A stretch of DNA of 64,000 bases from Tubulanus polymorphus. Taxonomy: Eukaryota > Nemertea > Palaeonemertea > Tubulaniformes > Tubulanidae. Where the stretch lies: assembly GCF_964204645.1 (NCBI RefSeq), contig NC_134026.1, forward strand, positions 14,162,450 through 14,226,449, written 5' to 3'. A model generated the notes under the pieces. The model worked only from the letters and a program-made list of their open reading frames with translations, did not search any database and was not told where the DNA came from. Shown in pieces: positions 33,064-42,849 of this stretch. How positions within the stretch are numbered: the first letter of the stretch is position 1; every line of letters starts with the position of its first letter. The position numbers were made by a program, and so were the translations under genes.

Positions 33064-34192
33064 ATGGGTGTTAAAAAAACTCCTAATACTAAAGAACAAT
33101 ATTACAAGAAATTTATATTACAACCCCGAGAGTTCGGTTGCTTATTCCTCTACCAAAAATATATGGCGTCAAGTAAAACAAGATAAATTAGATAAGATAA
33201 TCCCACAAAATTTAGTTAAATATGAAGATATAAATGAATTTATGTTAGAACAACCAACACATACAACACATAAAAAGATTGTTAGAAAATATAAAACTCG
33301 TAAAACTATGGTAAGTTATGTAGATCAACAGTGGCAAGGAGATTTAATTGATATGAAAAATGTTAAAAAAGATAATGATGATTATTGGTGGATATTGAAT
33401 ATAATTGATATTTTTAGTCGTTATGTATGGAGCTTCCCACTTTATAGAAAAGATGCTGTACAAACATCAAATGTTTTAATAAAATTTCTTTCGGATGATA
33501 AACTAAAACCAGAAAAAATACAATTTGATGATGGAAAAGAATTTGAAAATTCACTTGTTCATGAACTCTTAGATAATCATAATATTAGATAATTTTCAAC
33601 AAAATCGGATAAAAAAGCAGCAGTTGTTGAACGATTTAATAGAACACTAAGAACAAGAATGTGGAAATATTTTACAGCAAATAATACTTTTAAATGGATT
33701 GATGTTTTACCAAAATTGATAGAAGGATATAACAATTCTTATCATTCTTCTATTGGAATGAAACCTATTGATGCTAGAAAACCTGAAAATGCTGAAATTG
33801 TTTGGAATAATTTATATGGAGCATTTCTTGTAGATCATTTTGGCGAACCTAAATTTAAAGTTGGTCAAAATGTTAGAATTTCTAAATATAAAAAGATATT
33901 TGACAAAGGATACGATCGAAATTTTACTAGAGAAATATATAAAATAAAAAAGGTAATAACAACAAAACCATATGTCTATAAATTAGAAGATTTAAATGGT
34001 GAAGAAGTTGATGGGTATTTTTATGAAGAAGAATTAAGTTTAACTACTGATAATCTAGAACAAGAATATAAAATTGAAAAAGTATTAAAAACAAAAACTG
34101 TTAATAGAAAAAAATATTCTTTAGTAAAATGGGTTGGATGGCCAGATAAATTTAATGAATGGATATCATCAAGTAAAATTAAAAATATATAA
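33064..34192 (+). pseudogene. Polinton integrase with C-terminal chromodomain, one stop
   Basis: The probable start ATG 33,064 (MGVKKTPNTKEQYYKK) is followed by a frameshift near 33,110. From there a single frame runs to TAA 34,190-34,192 with one internal TAG/TAA-type stop at 33,590-33,592. Domains: N-terminal YYNPESSVAYSS; rve core with D in WQGDLIDM, D in IQFDDGKEF and E in VVERFNRTLR; then a chromodomain with YKIEKVLKTK and YSLVKWVGWPDKFNEW, including the aromatic-cage residues. Chromodomain-tailed integrases are known in Polintons and may guide insertion to modified histones. The two lesions make it nonfunctional as it stands, though it is otherwise well preserved. Confidence 0.85.
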
Positions 34193-34792
34193 ATGTATAA
34201 GGAATTATTTATATTTGAACCTCATAATATGTTAATTTCTGGTGTAACAAATTGTGGAAAAACTTATTTTATATTAAATTTATTAGAAAATATTTATAAA
34301 AACTATTTTGATAATATAGTATTATTTTGCCCAACATATGAATTTAATCAAACTTATGGTAGAAATATTACTAGAGATAATAAATTTATTATATAAGATC
34401 CTAAAACAGTTAAAGAAAATTTAGATAATTGTATTAAAATAGCAATTGATATATATAAAGGATCTAATACATTATTTATCATAGATGATTGTGCTAATCT
34501 ACATGATTCAAAAGTGAGTTATGCTATTTTTAGCTTTTTCTGGGAGACATTTTGGGATAACAACATGGGTTTTAAATCAAAAATATGATTCATTTGTTAA
34601 AGATTTTAGAGAAAACATTAGATTTTTAGTTTCATTCTACAATAAAGATAGGAAATCGATGAAAAATGCACTTGAGGAAAATGTTATTATTCCACATGAT
34701 TTACATAATGAATATATGGATAAATTGAAAAATAATAAACGATCAAAATTACTATTTCGATTACAACACCCATTTAAATATGAATTTATTTA
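34193..34792 (+). pseudogene. Polinton A32-like packaging ATPase
   Basis: ATG 34,193 abuts the integrase stop. Walker A is GVTNCGKT. FCPTYEFNQTYG follows, then a stop at 34,394-34,396. Beyond it LFIIDDCANL is a good Walker B. A shift near 34,515 leads to the frame of 34,521-34,792 with GRHFGITTWVLNQKY, a sensor-like segment, ending FRLQHPFKYEFI. Length of about 200 codons fits the small FtsK/HerA-type ATPases of Polinton-like viruses. Two lesions inactivate it. Confidence 0.82.
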
Positions 34793-34794
34793 AA

Positions 34795-34990
34795 TTCAAC
34801 TAGCTTGTTAATCTAGTTGAATTCTAGTTACATTCTAGTTGAATTCAAGTTGTTAGTAGTTGAAACAAAAATCAAATAAAATTCAACAAGAAATAAATAA
34901 AAACAACAATATTTCGATTAGCTTGTTAATCTAGTTGAATTCTAGTTACATTCAAGTTGAATTCTAGTTGCAACAACACAACTAATTTGT
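34795..34990. promoter_or_regulatory. Polinton intergenic spacer with hairpin and CTAGTT repeats
   Basis: A perfect 9-bp inverted repeat, TTCAACTAG / CTAGTTGAA, surrounds CTTGTTAAT at 34,795-34,821. It is followed by direct repeats of TTCTAGTT(G/A)A-type words. A second, slightly weaker version starts at about 34,912. The pair is spaced about 117 bp and ends just before ATATAAATG of the next gene. Conserved in copy 1. Confidence 0.6.
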
Positions 34991-34997
34991 TATATAA

Positions 34998-35586
34998 ATG
35001 GGAGGTGAAAAGAAAATAAAATTTAGAAATAGCGATGTTCCAATTGAAAAAACTTTAGATGATTTAGGAATAACAGAAACAAATTTAACTCCAGATGATG
35101 GTGCTTTAAATAATGTTACAACAAATAATAGTTATGAATATTATCTTTACTGCAAACATCAATTAGAAATATTAATAGTATCTGGGACATGTAAAAAATT
35201 TTATCGGTCAAAATTAAACTTATAATGAATTAGTTACAATGAAATCAGATGAAATTATTAGATTATTTAAGATTTATGAAACTGCGAGAACAGCTAGAAT
35301 TAATGATGCGATATCAGAAAATGTAGTAAAAGGTTATAGTAAATTATGTAATTATATACTACCAATTGAAGATGAAAATAGATTGTATTCCGATTTAAAA
35401 AATGATTATTTAGTTATGACTGAATTAAATAAATGGATTGGATATTTATCATTTCAATTAGGTGGATTTATGACATTATTATCAACTGGAGTTATAACAT
35501 TTTCAAATATTGAAAGTAAAAATTTTTCTATATTAAATGAGCAAGGTGGAAGAGAAGAAAAAACCGAGAACTCCGAAACAAATTGA
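34998..35586 (+). pseudogene. Unknown conserved Polinton gene(s), copy 2
   Basis: Open pieces 34,998-35,225 and 35,239-35,586 match 12,540-13,132. The first begins MGGEKKIKFRNSDVP and ends near YLYCKHQLEILI. The second contains YETARTARINDAIS, MTELNKWIGYLSFQLGGF and a hydrophobic MTLLSTGVITFSNI. They may be one gene with a shift near 35,195 or two adjacent genes. A short membrane-associating stretch is possible near residue 80 of the second piece. Family not recognised. The 3' end overlaps the next ORF. Confidence 0.5.
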
Positions 35587-35928
35587 ATGGTCTCGGCAAT
35601 TAGGAATTAAATCACAAGAATATAAAAAAGCTGTAAAAGAAAAAATAAATAATGAAAACGTTAATAAAAATGGTGAAAATATTGTTATTTCTACTCCTTC
35701 TAATAATGAATATTTAATAAATATCTATATTTTACAACTGGATTTGTAATTGTATTCATTTTGATTGGGTGTAGTTGCTATAAGAAATCAAATAAAATTT
35801 ATGATATTAATAATTCTGAAACAACTGCTATTAAAAATGAAAATACTTTTAAAATTCCAAAATTGACAATAAAAAAATGGATTAATATTTTAGGAAAAAA
35901 GAAAAAAATAATAATTTTTTTAAATTAA
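35537..35928 (+). pseudogene. Small single-TM Polinton protein
   Basis: Starts at ATG 35,537 inside the end of the preceding gene, in another frame. The N-terminal half is basic (EKKKPRTPKQIEWSRQLGIK). A shift near 35,720 is needed to continue into a clear membrane span (TGFVIVFILIGC, about 35,742-35,777) and a Lys/Asn-rich tail ending at TAA 35,926-35,928. Small type-specific membrane proteins are common in virus-like elements, but the role is unknown. Confidence 0.45.
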
Positions 35929-36067
35929 TTGAATATCTCACTACTTTTGTCTATCACTGTGTGGGTGCCGTTCATGGTACCATCTACGCGGAGCAATTGA
36001 ATTGTCCAGATAAGTCATTTCGGATTCTAGATATTCATTACTTTTGTTATCAATCTATTTTTTTTAT

Positions 36068-36207
36068 TTAATCAACAATTTCTAAATCATGATGACCGTC
36101 TTCATTTTTTCCATGATAGATTATTTTAAATCCTTCTAAATCTTTTAATTCCTCTGTACTCAATGAAAACCATTTATTAGGTAAAAATACTTTAAATTCT
36201 CGCGATG
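36068..36207 (-). pseudogene. Small Polinton minus-strand gene, C-terminal part
   Basis: Contains [29 protein letters not shown] and DGHHDLEIVD before the stop at 36,068-36,070, matching the C-terminal half of the copy 1 gene. The N-terminal half is deleted here, and the upstream codons of the open frame ([11 protein letters not shown]) come from the adjacent right-end sequence. Confidence 0.5.
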
Positions 36208-36275
36208 TATTATTTGTGGTGATGAGAGGTGTCTCGTACTCTGATCTGAAAACGTCATTTCCCAATTACTATTAT
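36208..36275. repeat. Polinton right-end sequence, copy 2
   Basis: Matches 13,928-13,997. Immediately to the right the sequence becomes BEL/Pao coding sequence on the minus strand, so the element or breakpoint boundary is sharp at about 36,270. Confidence 0.5.
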
Positions 36276-37815
36276 TCAATGACACTCCCTTACAAAGGGC
36301 AGCAGCATCAAAAACAACACGGACTTTCCCAGGCTTATTTGGATTTATCACACAATGATGTGGTAAAAACCACGTTTACTTACAAGTAAACTCCAGTTCC
36401 TTGTCGGTTAATTTTCGCGCGTGATCCTTTTCAATATAACTATTCAGCGTCTTGCTGTAACCTTCGCGTAAATGTAGATCACTATTCATCCGACGCTTCA
36501 AACCTTTGGATCTGATTTCTGCCTGAACCCGATTGCAAGGTATAACCGCGTCGTAATTACGCCAAAGCATTCCCACCTCGTAATGACCATCTACTAACCG
36601 ACAAGAAGACTTTACAATTTGTAACGAATGTCCGTCTTCCACAGCACGACATCTTTTTTCATCATCAACAACGGCAACGAAAGATTCAGTTTTCCAAAAG
36701 TTTTCAATTTGGCTTTTCAAATCATCAACATAAGATGTCATAACATTAGTATAGTGAAATTGAAAGTCATTTTCATTGCTTGAAAGGCATAATACACACG
36801 AACCAAGCGGGGTACGTATACCAATTGGCTGCTCATTATCAACAGAACCAGAACGAACCTCTAATTGAAGATGCGCTTTCGGAACATTACCTCCAATGAG
36901 AATTTTGACCTTGCTAGGCTCAACTACACTAAGGCTCAAGCCTTTTAAGTGTTCATATTGATTCTACAATTTCGAGGATTGTGAAGGACAATTAAGCTCA
37001 CCTTAATGCGTCCAGGCAGTAGGAACAAAGATGGGTTCTGCATCAGAATCAAACCTGCCACTCACTGTAAATGAGACTTTTTCAGACATTTTAGAACTAC
37101 AAGAATTCAAAGTAGTCATACGTAGAATTTTATTTTCGCTCTTTAAACCAAGACCCCTAGCTAACTCCATATCATTCAGACTTATTTCACTTGCGCTGTC
37201 TATGAGCGCGTTCGTAGAGATACATCGTCCGTCAAGCCCCTTGACTATAACGGGTAATATCTGGAAATGAACCCTAACAGTATTCGTCATGGTTGCAGTA
37301 TTATAATTTTTCCCAGCTTCTGAGCTTATGGGCTCAGAAACACCATTGCTTACCGTAGCTTCAACTGATCGAGTTTTAAAATGTGGATTAAGCGTAGTTC
37401 TCGTACGCAATTCGCCTGTGACCGGTGACTTAGGTCCCTGGGGCTCATGGTGAAGACAAGTATGGTGTCTCTTTTTACATTCACGACATCTGTTTGTAGA
37501 CGTACACTTAGAAACTTGGTGCCCTGACACACACTTAAAGCAAAGACGATTATATTTCACAGTTTCAAATCGCTCCCTGACCGGCATATCAAGAAATGTT
37601 TTACATCTAAACAAATAATGCTTGTTACTGGGGCATAGTGGATCGAACATAGACATATTCTGAGATGCGGCGCAGTTACTGGCCAAATTTGCACTACTTC
37701 CCCCGGATTTTCTGATTACACTTTCCTGATAAGGGGCGCTAAGCACAGGTTTTGCAGGTAAACTAATTGCATGAGGCCCACACTGAGCGTCGACACTGTC
37801 GAGGACTATCGAGGA
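36276..37815 (-). pseudogene. BEL/Pao polyprotein: Gag zinc knuckles, protease, start of RT
   Basis: One frame runs from above 37,746 down to about 36,276 with three in-frame stops (37,003; about 36,964; 36,376). In order: Gag end with CFKCVSGHQVSKC and CRECKKRHHTCLH zinc knuckles; a DUF1758-type aspartic protease where the usual DSG reads DSA (ALIDSASEISL); KILIGGN; FWKTESF; DGHYEVGMLWR; NRVQAE; and [10 protein letters not shown], then GVSLNN at the start of the reverse transcriptase. The rest of RT, RNase H and integrase is missing because the frame hits the Polinton end. The protease substitution and the stops make it inactive. Confidence 0.85.
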
Positions 37816-37829
37816 CTCCAGAGAATTCC

Positions 37830-38262
37830 TTAGGTCCGAGAGAAACGACTACGGACGACGAGACTTCCTTCAAGTTGAAAGATCTATAACGGCACTGTTT
37901 TATTATGCACATACACTCATATAAATGATATTGAGATCACATTGTATCAAATCTGTACACCTATTGGATAGAATCTAGTAAACAACCTGTACAGTACAGA
38001 AAATGGATTATCACATGAATTCTATGGATTGATATGATACAATGACCATGAATGAAAACTACAACATAAGTACAACCATATACGCCGAATGATATATTCG
38101 CGACACTCCGGCCACAACAAAGTAACTCTATGTATTATTAACAAAGTTGTTCACAAATTAACTATTTACAGAAATACCGAAAAGTACCATTAACAGACGT
38201 TATCGGCGCCGTCTTTATATATATTTCTGATTCTTTGATGATTAGCGTCTGAAAATGTCAGC
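37830..38262 (-). repeat. Candidate BEL/Pao 5' LTR remnant
   Basis: Upstream of the polyprotein on its strand: a TATATAAAG promoter-like word at about 38,213-38,222, then ATAATAAAACAG (polyadenylation-like) near 37,903 and a T/C-rich stretch. This layout suggests U3-R-U5, but no second LTR copy was found to confirm it. The N-terminal Gag is missing between it and the polyprotein. Confidence 0.3.
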
Positions 38263-38374
38263 GTCGTGTTACCTTGTCGTCGCCTATATTAACAGGCCTA
38301 AAGTCAGTTGAAAATACCTACCCACTGCACCGATTAAGACTGATTGCAGCAGCGGCAGTGATAGTAAGTGATGG

Positions 38375-39650
38375 TACTGATACACCGGTGACAATCCTCT
38401 CCTTAATCGTTGAATATAAAAACGTAAAGATCGGTCCCTGGCGAGAGAACGTGTCCGTGCACAAACCCAAATAATCAAACTAAAATGCCGAAATTCTGAT
38501 TGAATATAATAATAATAAAATAGATTTTATTTACCTTGATAATAGTAATATCTCCAGATAGCACACAGTCCAATTCCTAACTCTAAATTCCTATTGTACA
38601 CTACTGTTGGTAACCCGTCTTAATTCTGGTATTTCCACCCAAATCTCAAGTATCTTAACGAGCGTCCCTGGTAAGTCTGCTTTCTCAAGACTGCGGGCCT
38701 CTTTTATAGAAAAGATCGGCATTCCTAGAATGCCGACTCTCCCGTTCGACTTTTGGCAAGGAGCAGCAACCTAGCTGTCATGACGATTTTGGACATGTAG
38801 AATTAGCCTTAATGATTCGCTAATCTAAAATTATTTGAGAAACTGATTTGCCAAAGTAACTTTTCTTTCCAACCCTCCTGTCATGACGCGCTTTGATTTA
38901 CTCACTCCCTACTCATCATCGTTGAGAGAGCAGCTATTCTCTACGAGTTACCAACAGACATGTACACCAACAGAAACCTTAGAGAGCTAGTATTGATATT
39001 TGCCACCATTAAACTTCCATAAAACTTAAGCGATTATAAAGGTCTTGTCCTTAATTAACATCCAGGATACTTAATTTAGATATATTTTCAAAACTTAGTT
39101 TTCACCTAGATTATGGAACAAACTCATCGTTTCTTTTCCCAATTAACAATAGTAAACTTTTGATTCAGAAATACAATGTAATTAATTATCAAATCTAAAA
39201 TCATTCTATACTTATTATACCAATTTTCATTTATAATTTAACTAACTCTATTATAATACAGGATAAAGCAAAACAACAATGTCTTCCTATACTTCCGGTT
39301 CTTCGTTTTATAGAAAGTAGTCGGGAGTATCAAGAAGTAACAGCGAGATCCCTGCACAAACCACATTATCAAAGCACCTCATCGTTCCGACCCAACCAAT
39401 TACAGTTCCGTCTATCCTTAAGTTTAAAAATAATTCTGAATGTTTGCCAGATATCGCAGCACAAGAACCGAGGAAGAATTATTTTTACCCCTGGCTGATT
39501 TATTGTCAGCGCTGATAGATCAAAGCATCAAACAACAACTTGCACAATTTTATACTACATCGTTTGTTGTCTGATACCCATAAAGAAACCACCAACGCAA
39601 ACAAAAACCAACATTACAAACATTTTTTAGTTACTACGGAATCTTGCTGC
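38375..39650 (+). repeat. 1.25-kb direct repeat, copy 1
   Basis: Aligns with 47,606-48,836 from TGATACACCGG to CTTGCTGCGGAT, same orientation, with small indels. Shared marks include GAGAACGTGTCCGTGCACAA, AGCATTCCTAGAAT and TCGGGAGTATCA. Copy 1 holds a perfect CGGCATTC-CTA-GAATGCCG dyad near 38,718. No ORF of note. Confidence 0.85.
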
Positions 39651-41214
39651 GGATCAGTACCCTTCGTGATTTTGTTTTTATGATAGTTATTGGACGTCAA
39701 ATTCATTGAATTGAAATGAAGTTTCCATTTCGTGACTCGCTGGACCGACTTGTCACTCATTTGCCTTTTTCCCTCTTGCATTGTCGTTTCCCAACATCGC
39801 CTTAACAGTATTAGACTAATAAAATACACGTAGATTCAAATACGATAGCCAAATTATGCTGTCATTGTAAAAAAATTTCACTAACTTGAGCAATGAACCC
39901 TGAATTAAAGCATGCTCGCTTGCAGGGGTTTAATCGCCTCCTGCCGATGCTCACACCAACACAAACCCCACTGCAGACCTTATTGCTGTATTACTCAGGT
40001 CTAAGATTTCCTCGGTGGACAGGTTGCCACTATAGCCTATACCTAGTGAATCCGATGTTTAGTATTGATAGAGCGAACCTGCCAGCGAAAAACAACGCAT
40101 CTGATGTGATTGACTTAATACATAGACCGGTGGTTGGTCAGCGGCAAACTGTCCACTTTAGAAATCTTGGGAAGTGTTATAATAGACTAAAGAAGGGTCT
40201 GTGGCCAGGCTTTGTTTAGGCGTGAGCTTCAGCAGGAGGCAATAAAACCCGGGCAAAGGAGGATGTTCTAAGACAATTCAAATTCAAATCAAAATACCTT
40301 TATTGCTCCTTGATGACTTTAAACATTGTTGCACAATGAAAAATGAAATATAAATGATAAATATGAAAAATATTAGTAAACAGTACACATGTGATTAATG
40401 AAATTGAATCAAACATGAATTTATATACTTACAGTGCAAAACAGCTCTAACTCAATTAGCTAGGATATAATTTGAGCCAAGAAACGAGTATTTGAAAGTA
40501 ATTTGACATGATAATTGAATTTCTGATATCCTATTTAGAATAACAAAGTATTTCCTGTTCTTATCATTTGCGTAGTATGGCAGATTAAGCCTGTGTTCTT
40601 TGACGGATTCAATATGGTGTCTCTATTTGCAACAATCCCCGTCAAAAAGATGATGTTTCATTTCACGTAGCGAAAAAGACAATTCCTTGCCTCAAAGACA
40701 TTTTCGTACCACGGCTCATGCGCCCAAATGTGAGTAGATGGCGCCACGTATGTTTGAAATTTGCCATCCTGGTGGCCCAAAAATAATTCTTTCAGCGTTA
40801 TCACTTTAGCTGTTTCGCCAGCAGTTTCGGCGTTTCGACTAGCAGTTTGTGTGATCTTCTTAAAATGACGGATATTTGGGAAACCCGGAAATAGTTTGCC
40901 TTTTAACTGCTGGGAGATCGTTGTTTTCTATCGGCCACAGCAGATCTCACAGCGCACGCATGGCGGAAGTAAACAAACACACGTGTCTGATGTGTTGGAT
41001 AGAAATCATCAGGTGGTATCGATTTTCTATCCACCAGAGCAGGATCGTTTTAATATTGTGATGGATAGAAATTAGATTTCCTTACGATTATTTAACCGTC
41101 CAGAGCAGGACCTAATGCAGAGTCGCTTGGCTTTCGTTCCACAAACATATTCCAATTATTTCAAAAGTATTTTGTGCATATTAACAGGCAAACTGAAATT
41201 TCTTTCCTTCTGAA
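39651..41214. other. No supported gene; one LINE-like tail
   Basis: Short frames only. At 40,265-40,305, read on the minus strand, AATAAAGGTATTTTGATTTG with TTTGAATTTGAA repeats looks like a non-LTR 3' tail. The open frame at 39,893-40,219 has no recognisable motif. Confidence 0.4.
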
Positions 41215-41570
41215 AGATTTTAAGCCGTCCGTTCGTTCGTCCATCGGTAGACGGAATGCAGTTATTTTGGGAAGTTTTGAAGACACTTCAATGTAATGTA
41301 TTGTTATTTGGGTTACACATGTATCTACCCTACACACATCGTCAGAACAAAAACTGGCCCTGTCAGTATCCAGATGGCCGTTGTTGTTCACCAAAAACGA
41401 TCTTGTGTGTCGGTCAAACACAAGATGGCCGTCCTATGACCTTTCTGTATCCAAAAATGACAATTTTGGCCAAATTCTCATAGGTTCCTACTGGTTTGCT
41501 ATTTTTCATTGCAATTTCTGGTGGCTATTCTATGGAAATGGATCTTTCATACCTGAGACAGGTTTGATCA
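41215..41570 (-). repeat. Part-copy of the CTCF-motif dispersed repeat, inverted
   Basis: The reverse complement of this stretch matches the 3' part of the 50,514-51,925 copy: TCCGTCTACCGATGGACG, GTAGATACATGTGTAACCC, GGCCAGTTTTT, GGACGGCCATCTTG. The 154-bp units are not included. Confidence 0.7.
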
Positions 41571-42849
41571 GTGCTCGCCGCCTTATTTCAAAGTCCAAAA
41601 TAAAACAAGCTCGACGACGATCTTCGGGATCTAAAATTTACAGCCGAGTTATCTTGTTGCCAGCCAGATCCAAACTTAACTAACGAAAAGTTTTCGCGTG
41701 TGTGCTCTTTGTGAAATGACGCCCATTAAGAATTATTTATGGGACAGCTATGTGCAGTCTTTGCCCCCGTACTGTAATTAAAAAGTGTGGCTTATCATAT
41801 AACTCATCATCTCACACACTGCAACCAAACTAAAACTAATTCCAATGATTAAAAACTGGTGGCAACAATCAACCGACAACTACTTTATTACTGACAATAT
41901 CAATAAGCATTCCATAAACATTCAATACAAATATCTAAAATGACAATACTATATAGTGTGTTCATTACATATTAATACAGATATTTCATCACAAGAAGCA
42001 AAGAAAATCCAATAGATTATGAAACATTGGAAAACTGACGTATTCAATAGATTACAATAGTTTAAACAAAATATCCTATTATCATAAATTATTTAAAGTC
42101 CAGACATTTGATCATTGTATCCTGCAACTAAATTAAAGTCCAACACAGTCCTTTCAAACGCAAACAAACACGTTCACATTAACAAAACGAATGTTCCGCC
42201 ACATCCAGCGACCAAATACATGACGAATATAGATTACCAGCGACAAGTTCATAAACACCACACAGCGACAAATAAACGACGAATAGAACACCATATAAAA
42301 CAGCGACATTACAATTTCGCGATATAACTCCACTCGACAAATATATCCCGGAACAGTGTAGAGATTTCGACAGCAATTCTTACAACACCGAAACACGCAG
42401 TGAATCATACACCATTGTTATCTCTGCATAATTTCGCAATAACTTCAGCTAATGGAGAAAATAATTTCGAACGGTCCATTACACGAAAAGCAAAAACGGT
42501 CCACCTCCGTAATGAATTCAATCGCAAACAATGAAATGGATCCTCTCTCTCGACAAGATTTCAATCAAAACCCGTAATAAATAACAGGTAAATGACGAAC
42601 AGCTGACAACGCACATTTGACTCAGAATAGTTTATAGACTTCGGAGGATTCTTAACGCTTGTCCTCAGTTTCTACACAACGAACGTTCTCGTACCAAGCA
42701 TAATACAGGATAATATTTCCACACGTAGAATGTTCTCGTAGCAATCACAAGACGTCACATAGAGTTATCGAATGCAGCCAGACACTAACAACTGGGCGTT
42801 CCGCGATGACGATGACGACGTTTACTGGGTGCACATTGAGAGATCACCC
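41571..42849. other. No supported gene; possible Gypsy 3' flank
   Basis: Lies downstream (minus sense) of Env and may hold the element's polypurine tract and LTR. No direct copy of it was recognised elsewhere in the window. Overlapping open frames at 42,115-42,408 on both strands lack motifs. Confidence 0.35.

Larger units (their letters stand above)
32210..36275 (+). mobile_element. Polinton/Maverick-like element, copy 2
   Basis: Same gene order as copy 1: capsid, integrase, ATPase, repeat spacer, unknown gene(s), small membrane protein, then a partial minus-strand gene and the shared right-end sequence. It is better preserved than copy 1, with mostly single lesions per gene. The left side is truncated at the trinucleotide repeat and the right side abuts a BEL/Pao polyprotein. 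No polymerase, protease or minor capsid gene was found within it. Confidence 0.87.

Noticed and set aside
42115-42408. Overlapping plus and minus ORFs of 65-84 residues
   Set aside because: Mutually overlapping frames without motifs; the region is more likely the 3' flank of the Gypsy element.
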